Shown in pieces: positions 35,560 through 47,779 of a DNA stretch of 64,000 nucleotides (the first letter of the stretch is position 1; each line of letters begins with the position of its first letter). A program made the position numbers and the translations under genes. The stretch spans positions 2,942,180 through 3,006,179 of the forward strand of contig OZ020526.1 in the NCBI GenBank assembly GCA_963971425.1, written 5' to 3'. The notes beneath the pieces are model-generated. The model was not told the origin of the DNA. It saw nothing but the letters and a program-made list of their open reading frames with translations, and did no database searches. Source of the stretch: Bryoerythrophyllum caledonicum (taxonomy: Eukaryota > Streptophyta > Bryopsida > Pottiales > Pottiaceae).

Positions 35560-36110
35560 AATCAGACTCTTTACAATTTTTAAGCTTTCAAGCATAGGAT
35601 CTTTTATCTAAATCTATCTAGAAGTATTATTGTAAATTTCATTTATAGGATGTGCATCATTTTTGAGATTATAACATTTGAAAATTGTCCTCAAGAATTC
35701 ATTGTGCTTTTAGAAGCTTGAAATTACAAAACTACAATTTTCTACCACTATATGTACATTGAAGCATGGATCATATATTTTTTGTTTTTTGTAATTTGAA
35801 CTATATAATCTCAAAGATGATTATAACAATAAAATATTGATTCAAATTTCAACCCTAAGATGTACACCAGATTTGAGATTATAACCCAGAAAAATCCTCA
35901 ATGTCTTGGAGCTTCAAACCTCAAAATTACCATCTTCTGCCTCTATGCACTCCTAAGGGTATAGACCAATTTTTTATTATTTTCAGACTTCCAACTATAA
36001 GTTTTTGTACCAAACTTTATTTAGAAGAATTGTTCAAAATTTCACTTGTTGGATCTTCTCTATTTGTGAGATCAGAACATTCAAAAATACTGTAATTTTT
36101 TTGTGTTCAT
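35560..36110. repeat. Degenerate AT-rich repeats downstream of the dioxygenase relic
   Basis: The block 'GATGTGCATCATTTTTGAG...ATAACATT...CTTGAAATTACAAAACTACAATTTTCTACC' recurs in altered form at about 35,860-35,945 and partly at 36,055-36,095. Spacing is about 200 bp. No gene is seen. Confidence 0.45.
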
Positions 36111-36111
36111 A

Positions 36112-36868
36112 TTTGCAATTACTGTAAGTCTAAAAAACCACTTACAATATTTGTATAAGAGTTGGGGGAATATTTGGCTACCCCGCGGAGATTGCCATCG
36201 TAACTCACACTTTTCACAACGGAGATAGGGATTTTTTTCCCAAGTAGAAATTCTTACATTTATTTCTTATTCCTACTTTTCATCTTATTTTCTGTTGAAT
36301 ACTTCTCATGTTCATTTGAATTTTCCTTGAATTTTATGGTATGATTTTTGGACTCCAGGGTCTGATTTTGGGTGATTTCACGGAATGTGAGCTAACTCTA
36401 AGGCCTGTTTTTTGTTCAGGATTCCAGTGCCTCATTTTCGTTTTTGACTCCAAAGAGGAAGTCCTTGTCCTAGCAGAATTCGAAGTAGTCGTGAGGACGG
36501 ATATAGGTTCACCTTGGGCGGGATCGGGTGGCCGCCGGATATACGAGTGTGCGCCTTGGCGGATATATTACCGTAGAGGAAGGCGCAACACACATTTGGC
36601 ACGGTCGATGTTTTCGATGGCGGTTTCAAGGGCAGGAACTTGTAGCAATAGTCGGGTTGGCTAAGCTGGCCTTTCAAGGGATAAAGGTTGTCATGTCGTC
36701 ACCGTTGCCATTTTTTTGTTTTTATAATGAGGAGAAGCCAACATAAGGAGGGAATTTATAACACCCTATCATATATTTCCCATTTTCTTGGAAGCTCATT
36801 ATAAGGACTCAGACTATTTATTAGCTAAGTACAAGGACCGTTTTCTTATATTTATGGTGATTGTCATA
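36112..36868 (+). repeat. Transposase 3' flank, copy 2 of a direct duplication
   Basis: Begins with a decayed coding remnant of the transposase zinc tail (ending as GDCHRNSHFSQ) and continues colinear with copy 1, about 4.0 kb away. Small indels throughout show that the duplication is old. It probably comes from a second, 5'-truncated piggyBac copy or an unequal exchange. Confidence 0.75.
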
Positions 36869-37370
36869 AGATCATGGCCTTGCACATGCCAATCTCTAAC
36901 AAAATTTTCGTCTTTTCCTTAGTGAAGGTGCCCATGTTTCTTTTTGTCAAACAGCCTACCCAGAGTTGGAAGGGCAGCCTCAAAATAGTAGGAGAAAATA
37001 TGACATGTGTGTATTGCAAGGCGGATTGTGAACACATGAAACCTCCAAATATATATCTGTTTTTGGAATTATCTTCCAAACCGACAGTCACATTTCTGTA
37101 GTTGACCATTTTTTGAAGTGGATTTTCAATAAAGGTGTATTTTCTCAAAAATTCCAAAAAGTAGGGTCTGCCCGACTAATTTCAGCCCCCAAATGTAGCA
37201 TTTTTTGGAGTGGATAGAGGCCCAAATCATGTCCAAAGTACACAAGAATTGACTCACTTATTATTTGGCTATGTTTGAAGAGGATCTTATGGTTACTTTT
37301 TTAATATTTTTCTCCCATTGAGCTCTACACGGAATTTAATTTTCAAGGAATTTTTTACTCTATTTCAGCA

Positions 37371-37397
37371 TTTCGACCCCCCAAGGACGTTTAGGGG
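37371..37397 (-). repeat. Right terminal inverted repeat of the piggyBac element
   Basis: Reverse complement starts CCCCTAAACGTCCTTG and includes GTCGAAA, matching the left end with two substitutions and a 2-base length difference. It is followed by TTAA. Confidence 0.8.
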
Positions 37398-37401
37398 TTA
37401 A

Positions 37402-40400
37402 AAATTTATATGCAGTTTGATTGAAATATTTTAAATTTGTATGAATAATGATTATATATTGAATGTGGCATAGAGTGGTCTTGTAGCATCACAAGAATAA
37501 GACTTGTCGTGCTAATGTAAACAAAGTCTTAAAATTTGCTTGCATTTAGTCATAAAAATCACTCTTGTTAAAGATATTATAATGCTCCCCGTTTAGTATC
37601 TTATTCATTTTGGCATCTTCTACATTAGTTGAAATTAATATCATTTTATATTTTTTAACAATAATCCAGTTTTAATATTGTAATTGAAAATTAAATATTT
37701 ATATTTTATTTTAAGGTAGCTTATACCAAATGAATGTTTTGGAGTGTATAAAGAACTGTAGTATTTTTTCTTGCTTCTACGAATCAACTAAATATATATT
37801 TTTTTCATTTATAATTATATTATAAAATATGGAATTCTATAATTTTATATAAAACAAGCAATGAATAAGTCAAGCAACAAAAGTAAGTAATTCAAGTAAA
37901 AAAGAATGATCAAGTACTTAATACTTTGTCTATTAGGCAATTTAATTTAAATTTGATTTTGAATCAAACTTCTATGTAACATTATGACGAGTTGAAAGGT
38001 AATAAATTGTGAGGTCTAAGTTCTATGTAAAAATCTTCGAAATTGCTTTTCAAAAAAATGCATATACATGAATGCTAGTATTATAAAATATATACAATAA
38101 TAGAATTTAGACGATCTGCTACATTTAGCCTTGAAATGCGTACTGAAATATTTACAAAATATTTAAGAATATTATCAAGTTATCAGTAGATAATGAACAT
38201 TAGATTTTTGAATTATTTTTCTAATTTATTTTTCAAAGCTAAGAACAAACCGATAGCCTAAAAAAATAACTCATCAAATTATAGAGGGAATCATGATTTA
38301 TTTTCTACATAGTCCATTGAGTCATTTTTGTGTATATGAGACCTACTACTATCAGAATTATTAGCTTTATGTGTCTATATCTATATAGCGTTTAACTCCA
38401 ATCTTGCATTGCAATTCTCCTAATATATACTGACGGGATGAAAGAGCTGGAATCGTATTTGTCATAGAATTATCCTTAGGATTCAAACAGTACATTCATG
38501 ACAAGCTCTTCACTTCAAACAATCTACGATGGATCTCGGCATTCCATCTTTTGCACACAGAGCGCAATCGGTAGACCTCTGAAAGCTTTGAACAACTGCG
38601 ATAGTGCCTTATACAAATCGTTGACAATATAGTCATCAACGACGTCTCTGACTGCATAAAAATATAATAAATTATTAAAAAAATCATATATAAGTAAAAA
38701 TTTGTACACAATAATACAAAATACTAACCCAACAAATATAGAATTTACTTACATCGTCTCTTCAGAGCGGTCTTTACGTTGAAGCCATTATCATCATAGT
38801 TTTATTAAATCTCGTAAATCTCCTGCATTCTCCTCAAACGCATTTGACAAATGAGTTTTAATAATACTGAACTTGCTTCTGCTGAGCTGCAATAAAGTCG
38901 CGCTGAAAATGACGAAATAGTTCAAACCATTAAATTACACGGAACCAAAAAATACTGGAACTGTGGAATGATATTGTGCAGGACCAAAAAAATTTAATTT
39001 ATATCCTAAATATTAGATTCACAAATGCTTCGAAGATTACATGGAAGCATTTCTTTGTGCCTTTATATAACCACAAACAACGCTAACATCATAACCATTC
39101 TCGTTCATCAGGCTTTCAAGATGTCATAATTCAATAATTCAAAGTTTTGAATTTTTTTATCCCATACGCTATGTGATAAGTAATGTGGTTTGATTTATTT
39201 AACCAAATAAAATTAAAACACATGATTACTAGTAGAATATGTACAAATATACTAAGAATAAGTAATTAATGATAAATATTACTAAATATAAATTAAAGAA
39301 TACATTTTTTAAATAACATAAGTTGCTTGTTGTACTTAGTGGTCGCTTTGAGAAGAATATGATGATTTTTCAATGTCATGACAACAATCATTCTTCTGAC
39401 CATTTGGTCGGGTGCATTTTGGAAATCACCTCATTTAATGCAAAATGACAATGATTTTTATCCCGGATAAATAAATATTTATTGAAGAATGCGCCGTATT
39501 CCTATTGGGTCTTCAACATCTCCTTAAACAATTTATCTTCCTCTTGCTAAACCTCGGAGCATTATGGTCAACGATGGCCGCCATATCTAGCCGTGCCCAT
39601 AACACTTCCGCCGCGTTTGTCCACGGTTGAAGTTTTTTCAAACTCCTTCTGTTGTTTGTTGAACGGCTTTGTTAAAAATTTTGCATTCATACAACAAGAG
39701 TTGATGTTGCAAAGTTGTTCTACTTTCCGTGGGCAGCAAGTGTTTGCGCCGTGAGCTCCATGCAAATGCGATGGCAAAGGTGATTATTCAAGTGTCGCCG
39801 ATTTTTCCACGGACCCAAGCTACAATTCTCAACCTCGCAATGCAATTGCTTCTCCGCATGAGGGACTTTCTTGTAGTCTCGGTCGAGAACGACAAGTGGT
39901 AAGCTAGATAATTCCATTCTGCCAAATGGAAAAAACTACACATAAGCAAGAATGAAATAAGAACCTTACATCTTCAAACCTCTGTAAGCAATACAAGACC
40001 TAATCACAACGCTAAGAAGAATGAAAGAGAGTATCCTCAAATATCAATTTCAGTTATGATTTTAAAACACACCAAATACAACAATATGAAATGGAATAAT
40101 TGAAATAATACTTGTTGGGACCTTAATAAAAGCATAAATTTGTGCCACAAAAACTCTAAGTCACACTAAATGAAATGATTGAAATATGTCTCATACCCTA
40201 AACTATAATCAATCACTTATCGAAGAAACTAATGTATCACTCAAGAAACTTGAAAACATAAAACTCTAACCCTAGTTCTCAATAACAACATATCTGAGCA
40301 CAAAAGATGAGCTCGAAGTTTCAATCTATGCTGAATGGAAATCATGAAAGAAAATAATATATTCAAATATTAGTATCAAATGGACACAAAGGATAGCACT

Positions 40401-41050
40401 AGAAAACACTAGGGGAGGTACAAAAATGAACCCTACACACATAAGCTTCGCAAGAAGCAATACCCGTCACGGATATTTTATAGAGAAATGTGTGACGGCA
40501 ACACCAATCACGGGTAGTTAGTAGAGAAATGTGTCACCGTTGGCGAGAGGAGTGCATAGGTTAGGGCACATGCGCGGAGGGGGGAGGATTTGTATGTCAG
40601 CCGGCTGGGATTTTACACCTGGCTAGCTAGTAGGGATGATTCATCCCATCGGCAATTGCCCCCTGCATCCCACGAGGGGGAACGAGGGGTTAGTTCGGCC
40701 TGGGCCTCTAGAGCCTCCTACCACAATTACCTTCCACATCAGATCGACGCATATGGAATGCAAATGGGTTATCTTGGAGCCCAACCCGTTCTTCTCACAC
40801 CTACGTTTGCACCCCAGTAAGCCTAATGTGCGAGCCCCCACATCTCATCCGATTTGCACCCTCGTCCATCCGGAACGGGTAAACCAGCCTATAATTTTCA
40901 CTTTTGGTAAGTTCCCCTGGAACTCTATCCACACTATCCACAGCTTTTTACCTTTCCACCTTCACCCTCATCTCTCTTTCTCTACCTCCTTCACCGTACT
41001 TTTGTTTTCTCCCTCGCTGTCTCCTCTCTCTCATTTAGGTTTTCGCAGAT
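37402..41050. other. AT-rich intergenic region
   Basis: No supported complete gene. A possible F-box-like relic is listed separately (38,496-38,711). Short open frames near 39,570-39,920 (minus) carry a few Cys/His residues but no recognisable domain. GC content rises after 40,550 towards the Myb/SANT-like gene, whose promoter should lie at about 40,600-41,050. Confidence 0.4.
38496..38711 (-). pseudogene. Possible F-box-type relic
   Basis: The minus-strand text VYRLRSVCKRWNAEIHRRLFE matches the end of an F-box (typically ...LRxVCKRW...). Only about 20 residues are convincing, and the preceding helix region needs a frameshift. F-box proteins are SCF ubiquitin-ligase adaptors. Too short for a firm call. 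Confidence 0.25.
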
Positions 41051-41979
41051 ATGGCTCCTCCTGTTGGTGGCCTTTTAGATTTGTTGCTTGAGGACCCTCC
41101 TTCACAACTCTCTCAAGAGGTGCCAATGCCAATGCCAGATCAGAGTTTTGTAAAGAAGAAAGTGAGAGACTGGTCTTATGACAGTTGAACTACTTCTTAA
41201 ATTTGTTGTCTGAGAAGTATTGGGAGGTAAACCGGAAACAATTTAGAAAGAAGAACTGGCTTGATTTTGTGGGCAAGATCAATGATGCTTTTCCCATACT
41301 GTCACCGGAGGAACCTCGCACTTGGAAGCAATACAGAGACAAGTGGACACGCTTGCAGGTTACTAATAAATCAGAGAAGGTCAAGCAAGAGTCTACAAGT
41401 GTTGCACCCTCCCAATGGACATGGTTTGAAATTATGGATAATATGCTTGGTGGTACAACCAAAATTTGAGGTAATTTCTTCTTTACCTTCTTAAATGTAT
41501 CATATTTGAATTGTTTTGATGAATCTTCACTAATCTCCTTCATTTGTTGCATAGGAGTTCCCCACGGCGTGGATTAGAGGACGCACTTGCTACATTTCGA
41601 GACTATTCATCTCTCTGATGAAGAAGCCGAATTTGCCTAAAACGACACGCCACCTGCAAAGACGCCGAGTACCCAACTTGTAGCAACGCCTAGCACCCTG
41701 CTCTCCCCTCGATCTCGTGCTGTGAAGCAACTCCAAGTTGGCAGCCACATCAATAAAAGTACAGAGAAGCGGCAGAAAAGAATCACCGCGGGTGATGACG
41801 TAATTGCCACCGCCATTGGTAAGTTCTTTGAGGGGATAATTGAAATTGAAAAAATGAAAGTTTCCATGGCAAAAGAGATTTTAGATAGTGAAAATTGGGG
41901 TAGAGATCTTTTATTGCAGGGGCAATTGCAAATGGCGACATTGTTTGTGGAGGCCCTAAAGGGCAAAGCCCCACCGTGA
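41051..41979 (+). pseudogene. Myb/SANT-like DNA-binding protein gene with a frameshift and stops
   Basis: Starts ATG 41,051 (MAPPVGGLLDLLLEDPP) with basic FVKKKVRDWSYD, then a frameshift at about 41,185 into LLSEKYWEVNRKQFRKKNWLD and TWKQYRDKWTRL. Spaced tryptophans and a basic third helix are typical of Myb/SANT-like (trihelix-like) domains. A likely intron at about 41,470-41,554 (ATTTGAG|GTAATT ... TTGCATAG) leads to a second part with HLSDEEAEFA and a charged helical C-terminus (AIGKFFEGIIEIEKMKVS). Stops occur in that second part too. Such genes are often transposon partners (PIF/Harbinger Myb-like protein) or transcription factors; no partner transposase is adjacent. Confidence 0.5.
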
Positions 41980-43254
41980 TCTTCTTTGTCATGTCAGCAT
42001 ATTCAGTAGAATGTTATAGTCTAGATATAGCATTGTATTTACGCAAACATTCTTTATGTCTGGATATGAATTCGATTTAAGGTGAAAGACTCTTTCAATT
42101 TTTAATATTCTACATTTTGTATTTTTTAATTTGGTTTCGTTTGATTTTTGGTTTGATTTGATTTATTTTATCTTTGGATTTCATTATATAATGTGAATTT
42201 AGTTACATTGTCATTAGGAGCAAAACGATGTCTGAGAGCAGCTGAGAGCTCTGTTTTTTCTGGTTAGGTGCACAAAGAAGTTAGTCTCTGGGAAGAGGTG
42301 TGAGCGCAACAAAGGTGGCTGGATCCGTTGCATACCCTGCTCATAGCTTAGATCGGAGGCAATAGTGGGCTTTGAGACTGGCGTTGTGTTGGGAAGGGGT
42401 AGTGAAGGTTAGATCTAACTCTGGCATACAAATTTTGAGCGATCTGAAGGGAGATCGGACTGTGGGCTGACCTGAAAGCACTGGGACCATGTGTTGGAAT
42501 TTGATCTAACTTCTTAGAACTCAAATTCGATACACAGATGCAGATCTAGCTTGTGTTGGTTGTAACACCCTAAGCCCACTTAGACCTCTTGATTGTTGCC
42601 CCGATCCAGAAACCACCACACATACGATGTGAAGTTCACACATAGACCCGTGACAGTAGTAGTTCACACAGATGACCGCTTACTAGAACAAACGCGAGAT
42701 CAACACAGTGCACACAGCCACGAGCGAACACAAGATCATGAGAGAGCAGCCAACCAATAGAGAGATCGAGATCGCAAGTCAACACGAGCACAAGAGAGTG
42801 TCATCAAGATCACGAAATCAAGCAGCCAGCACTCCACCTCTGGAGTGCCCAGGTTCGATCTAACCTTATCCCATTTCATTTTATTTTTTGCTTGCTTATT
42901 AGTGTTTGATTTGTTTGCAAATTACAGTAGATTAGTGTTATAAAGAGATCTGCACAACACTTACACATTAGTAGATACCTTGGACATCTCACATATCACC
43001 ACGTACACGCACATTAGATGTAGAACGCCACAAACTCACTATAAGAACACGTACATAGAGCTCCACACTAGAATTCTAACAGAAAATCCTATCAAGTCCG
43101 TGTGTGTAGATCGCATGCGGAAGCGCTGGAATTTTTTTCCAGATTTGGACATACACCCCCGCACACATCCACTCGTGATCTGCACCACCATTGCAACCTC
43201 ACACATCAACATCAGCGCTAAGAGATCTGGAAGAGAGCAGCGAAAAGAGACCAG
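41980..43254. other. Gene-free stretch before the LINE-like region
   Basis: No coding region supported. The phrase GATCTAACTT(C/T)TTAGAACTCAAATTCGATACACAGA at about 42,503-42,537 and the CACA/GAGA-rich text from 42,600 onward look like retroelement leader or LTR sequence, but no pair was found. Confidence 0.35.
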
Positions 43255-43848
43255 TTGATCAGCAGCAACACGACATCAGCAAGTACCTCAAGAACGCACA
43301 AGACAAAGATCAAGAACAAAACAGAAGGTAAGTACCCTTGCCCTGCCTTCAATTCTCACTGTAAACCCCCTTCTATACTCCCACAGACCTCTCCCCTCAC
43401 AGTTCTCCCCCACAAACTCCACACCCCTCCAGACCACCCCCACTTTTCTCCTCCCTGTCTACCCTCCCTCGGACCACCCTGTCCCTCCCATAGCCCCTCA
43501 CCCTCCCAGCTCACCCTCTCCCTCTCCCCCCCTGCCCACCCAATCCCTCCTCCAGTCACTCACTCAAGACGAATAACCCCCCCTCTCCCCCCACAACCCC
43601 CCTCTTCCTTCCCCAGCCCCTCCCCTACGCTTAAACACACCTCCCTTCCTCACAGTCTCCCCTCTCCTTCACACAGTTACACCCCTTCCCCGCCCTAGAG
43701 GAACCTCAGATCTAGAAAACTCAAAACCAATACCTACAATACCCCCCAAACCCTACACCCGGAGCTCACATACTTATGTTACCCCCCGTGTGCACCCCAA
43801 AACGTATACCTCCCTGAGAACGCTCTCCTCACTACGAGAGAGTGGAAG
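43255..43848 (+). other. C-rich leader upstream of the LINE-like ORFs
   Basis: A consensus splice donor (AGAAG|GTAAGT) lies at 43,326/43,327, followed by about 350 bp of strongly pyrimidine-rich, C-rich plus strand (CCCTCCC, CCTCTCCC). The frame that stays open across it is Pro/Ser/His low complexity and probably not protein. It may be a 5' UTR or promoter of the downstream element. Confidence 0.4.
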
Positions 43849-43877
43849 GTGAAACCACCTGGGAGTACGCTAATCGT

Positions 43878-44480
43878 GAGTCTCCCTGCGCAAGCAAGAC
43901 CCAAATACCAAATTGTTAGTTCTAGAAGCATGAACCTCCTGGAGAACACTCAGAACCAATACCCTGCGAGCACCCAAACAAAGAGCCTCGCTGAGCGAGT
44001 GAAGAAAGTGATAACACCTGAGCGGGAGCGAAGCGCGAGCCCCTACGCGAGCCTCCCTGCGCAAGCAAGAACCAAGATACACAATATTAGTACCCGAAAC
44101 AGGAACCTCCCAGAGAACACCCAAAGCCCAAACCCTACAAGCACCAAAACCAAGAGCCTCACTGCGTGTGTAAAGACGGTGACACCACCTGAGCGGGCAC
44201 GAAGCGCGAGCCTCCACACGAGCCTCCCTGCGCAAGCAAGAACCAAGATACACATTGTTAGTACCCGAAACGTGAACCACCCGGAGAACACACAAAACCC
44301 AAACCCTGCAAGCACCCAAGCAGAGAGACTTACTGCGCGAGTAAAGTCGGTGATACCACCTGAGCAGGCACAAAGCGCGAGCCTCCGTGCAAGCCTCCTT
44401 GCTCAAAAGAGAACCAAGAGACACGCTACTAGTATCCGATACACGATCCTCACAGTGCGGAACATAGTTCAATCAGTGAG
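43878..44480 (+). repeat. 171-bp tandem array (four copies)
   Basis: Units start at 43,878, 44,049, 44,220 and 44,391, each with GAGCCTCCCTGCGCAAGCAA or a variant: exact spacing of 171 bp. Because 171 is 57 codons, the frame 43,849-44,562 stays open and encodes 57-residue repeats (SLPAQARTK...PENTQNPNP...PERARSAS). The fourth copy is divergent. The opposite strand is open for the same reason. Confidence 0.85.
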
Positions 44481-44902
44481 CTCCCTAGGGCAGAGAAGAG
44501 ACCTGAGACCACGTACAAAAAACCCACGACCTCGAAGCAGTAGAGAAGACCTGCGACCCTGAAGTATCGGCCTCCCTCCCTACCTACCTAGTAGAGAGAC
44601 CTACCCTCACAGTTACCACACACGAGTAACGACCCCCCTAACCCACGATCCAAGCCCAACAACCAAAGACCATATTCTCTCCCCCTGCGACCTAGTAAAA
44701 TCTAGTAGCGACCCCTCACTTTCCCTCTACGACCTTCCCTTTTCCAACAGCGACCTCCTCTATAGTAATAGAGACCTTTCCAACCCCATTAGAGACCCCC
44801 CCCCTTTTCGAAAAAGGCCTTCCTAGTATAGTTCGTAACCTCCTCTTTTTTGACGGAGACCCTCCCAGCTTAATTAGAGACCTCCCCTATACTAACAAAG
44901 AC

Positions 44903-46447
44903 ATGGGCAACATCAAAAGATTCTTTAACTTCAAGGAGAAGGTGGACGAGGACATAATGGTAATTGAAAAGTTACCATGGCAAACGGAAGAAACCCATAG
45001 CACAAGCAAGAAGTTGAAGAATGCCGTGATTGAAGACAACCCACCGCAGATCACTCAACCGGTAAGCGTGAATTTTAAGTTTTGGTTGGGATATCCTACC
45101 ATAGAGGCTCTTGCAATTGAAGAGGGACTTCAAGAGCTTTATAGTGGACAAACCGCCGAAGACATGATGACAAGAGGATTGAAGGAGGAAGAAGCGGAGG
45201 AGGCAAGTGTAGCAAAGGTGGCTTTTCCTCACATCCCGCAACTACTCTATCCTAGCACAAGAAACGGAGTGGAGGGACAACACTACAACATCACCCAACT
45301 CCCCTTTGACATCACCATCAACACTTCCACACGATTGGCTCTTGATTTCCACATTGCAATTCACTTCGAACCCCCTTCCTCCCAACTCATGCATGATGAA
45401 ATCAAGATAATGGTCATAAAAAGACTAGAAGTAATGGGTATTGAACTTGGCAATAATCTCATAGACCCCATTTCAATCCAATGCTTGAGTGTAAAAAATG
45501 CGGAAAAGAAGGGTGTATGGGCAGGGATAATCAAACTACACTCACTAAAACCCGAAATTGATGGTATCATGATGCTTAAGGGGCTTAGACTCTTCATCCT
45601 TAAACTAGATGGTCATAACATCATTGGAAAGGTTTGCAAGAGTTACCAAAGCATTTCTAGACATTCTAACCTCTCTGTCAAAGTGAAGAGTGATAACTTG
45701 AAGGGGATTTCGGCCAACACTCTCTTCAAGGATGTTCTCTTAAATAGCTTTTGAAGGGGGCAAGAGTTTGAGATTATCGGAGTCTAGAAGAGCATTGACG
45801 ACACCCATGCATTCATCATAACCACCACACACTACGAGGTCATGCAAGCCAAGCACATCACCGGAGGGAAGATATCACAAGAAACTAAGGCAAAAAAGGA
45901 TGCCTTAATCCTAACCATCTCTCCTCTATCCATTCTCATGAGTGTTTATGATACAAGTGACACCATTCGTAAGATTATTGGTGATGCTAACACTAGATCA
46001 ATTTGGTTCCACAAAGAATGTGGAACTAGACATAATGGAAGTACTAACGTACATTGTGCTAACCCAATTGTTTACAAGCAATTTGTAAACAAAACCTTTG
46101 CCATGGAAGGATAACTTGTAGAGTTTGCACCACACCGGAGGAGTCTAGAAGGAACGGAACCCCCCTCCGAAGCACAAGTGAAGGCATTCAGGTTTGATGA
46201 CGTCAACGCCGCCATGGTCAACACGGTGGAGACCTACAAGATACAAGAACCTTCACCCAACATCTCCAAGCAAGATGTGTTGGAGATCGTGGAGTCGGTC
46301 ATAGAAGAAAGCAACAAGAAAACGAGGAAGGAGACAAGAGAGTATGCCGATCAAAAACATGAAGAGTTGAAGAATCAAATGATGAACATCCAACAAGCAA
46401 TGAGCACTGGACACTTGCCTCAATGCAAGCCATCACGGGAAGTATGA
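44903..46447 (+). pseudogene. ORF1-like protein upstream of the 2A LINE, broken by stops
   Basis: Begins ATG 44,903 (MGNIKRFFNFKEKVDED) and is open to 45,752 (283 aa). Colinear open stretches follow in 45,842-46,114 and 46,178-46,447. The last part is a charged helix likely to form a coiled coil (EIVESVIEESNKKTRKETREYADQ is the region). No known domain is recognised. Position just before the LINE ORF2 suggests an ORF1-type nucleic-acid-binding partner, but that is inference from order. It could also be a separate element gene. Confidence 0.4.
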
Positions 46448-46592
46448 CTACACCTATGATTGAAGACAAGCCGCCAAACTTGTAGACCTCAAAGACTACA
46501 AGGTAACTACCATTGACCGTACAATATACCGAATACATACATCAAAGTCTAGTATAAGCTACGAATACTATACTAATATATTATATGTAGTA

Positions 46593-47772
46593 GTGTACAA
46601 ACATACACCCGTATATGGGGCATATAAATACTGTATTAGTCCTTATACTCAATACAAATACATTACTCTATACACAGGAGAATACATACACACATACTCA
46701 AATACATATACTAATACAATTACCAAAATACATACACCCATATATGGGACGTATAAATATTGTATTAGACTTTATACTCAATACAAATACACTATTCTAT
46801 ACAAAGGAGAATACATATACACATACTCAAATACATATACCAATACAAATGCCAAAGTACATACAAATACAAAACCTCAAAAAATACATATAAATACATA
46901 TACATACACAAATAAAAATAATATCTACAATACACACACACACATAAACACAACACCCACCACATACAAAAAAAGATGCAAAAATACAAGTAAATATCTA
47001 CACATTAAGACAAACACAAACCAAAGTACAAAAACAAACACCAAACTAATTAACAAAAACAACATACAAAACAATAAACCAAAACAAAACAACAAACCTA
47101 AGAAAACCGATCCAAGGGAAAATCACTCAAAAGAAAGAAAACATAATATGAATATCCTTCAATACAAGGATAAAATAAACAAAACAAAAAAATATACTAG
47201 AAAAACAAAAAAACATACAACTATTAAACAAAATAACAAACCACCACATTATAAACTACTACTAATACTTGGAGGAGACATAGAAACCAACCCAGGACCT
47301 ATGCCAAACGTACTAAAAAGACATCCAATACAACACAAAAAAATGCCAAAATATATTTTATACCAAACACAATAAAATTACAACCGGAATATATACATAT
47401 TGCTCGATCATTTGCACCTATACTAAAATCCACACATACACTACACCTATCATACGCCAACACACATCCACACATTATCCAATATATACAACAACAAAAC
47501 AAACACCCCTCACCACATATCCTATACGCCATAGTAACTACAATCCACCCACACATAGACGAATGCAACCTCCTATTAAATCAACAAAACCCAAACATAA
47601 CTCAATGGACTAATAAACTACTAAACTCCCTTGCTAACCTACAAAACCCTCCTGAAAGACACATTAACACCCCACATCCTTATATATCATTCATTGAAAA
47701 TAACCAAAATATTATAAACCATAAAACATCAATACATAAAGAACTATATGATTTCATTCACAATCATCATAT
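46593..47772 (+). pseudogene. N-terminal part of a LINE ORF2 with a 2A ribosome-skipping motif
   Basis: An open frame of 260 codons (46,593-47,375), Lys/Asn/Thr/Tyr-rich and A-rich. At codons 222-236 (47,256-47,300) it reads LLLILGGDIETNPGP, which is the full 2A consensus D-(V/I)-E-x-N-P-G-P with its hydrophobic lead-in. 2A peptides make the ribosome skip a bond between Gly and Pro, releasing the upstream product. A +1-type shift at about 47,375 moves the reading to another frame (EYIHIARSFAPIL) ending at 47,770-47,772. The first 150 codons hold tandem-like YTQYKY phrases and may be partly non-coding. Confidence 0.6.
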
Positions 47773-47779
47773 ATGATAT

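Larger units (their letters stand above)
26291..37397 (+). mobile_element. PiggyBac DNA transposon, 11.1 kb, with TTAA target sites
   Basis: Both ends meet piggyBac rules. TTAA at 26,287-26,290 is followed by an inverted repeat starting CCCCTAAACATCCGTG, and the mirror CAAGGACGTTTAGGGG ends at 37,397 followed by TTAA at 37,398-37,401. The ends match at about 13 of the first 15 bases and share GTCGAAA further in. Between them lies a piggyBac transposase relic (29.5-32.2 kb), a duplicated transposase 3' flank and unrelated cargo. The length is well above typical autonomous piggyBacs (2-3 kb), so insertions or capture have enlarged it. In-frame stops in the transposase indicate it is not autonomous now. 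Confidence 0.85.

Noticed and set aside
39568-39917. Two overlapping minus-strand ORFs with Cys/His residues
   Set aside because: No recognisable zinc-finger spacing and no continuing exon; not supported as a gene.
43255-43698. Proline/serine-rich ORF of 147 codons
   Set aside because: The region is a C-rich tract following a splice donor; low complexity with no domain or splice support as coding.
43870-44472. 200-codon minus-strand ORF with regular repeats
   Set aside because: It is the shadow of the 171-bp array, whose period is a multiple of three, so both strands stay open.
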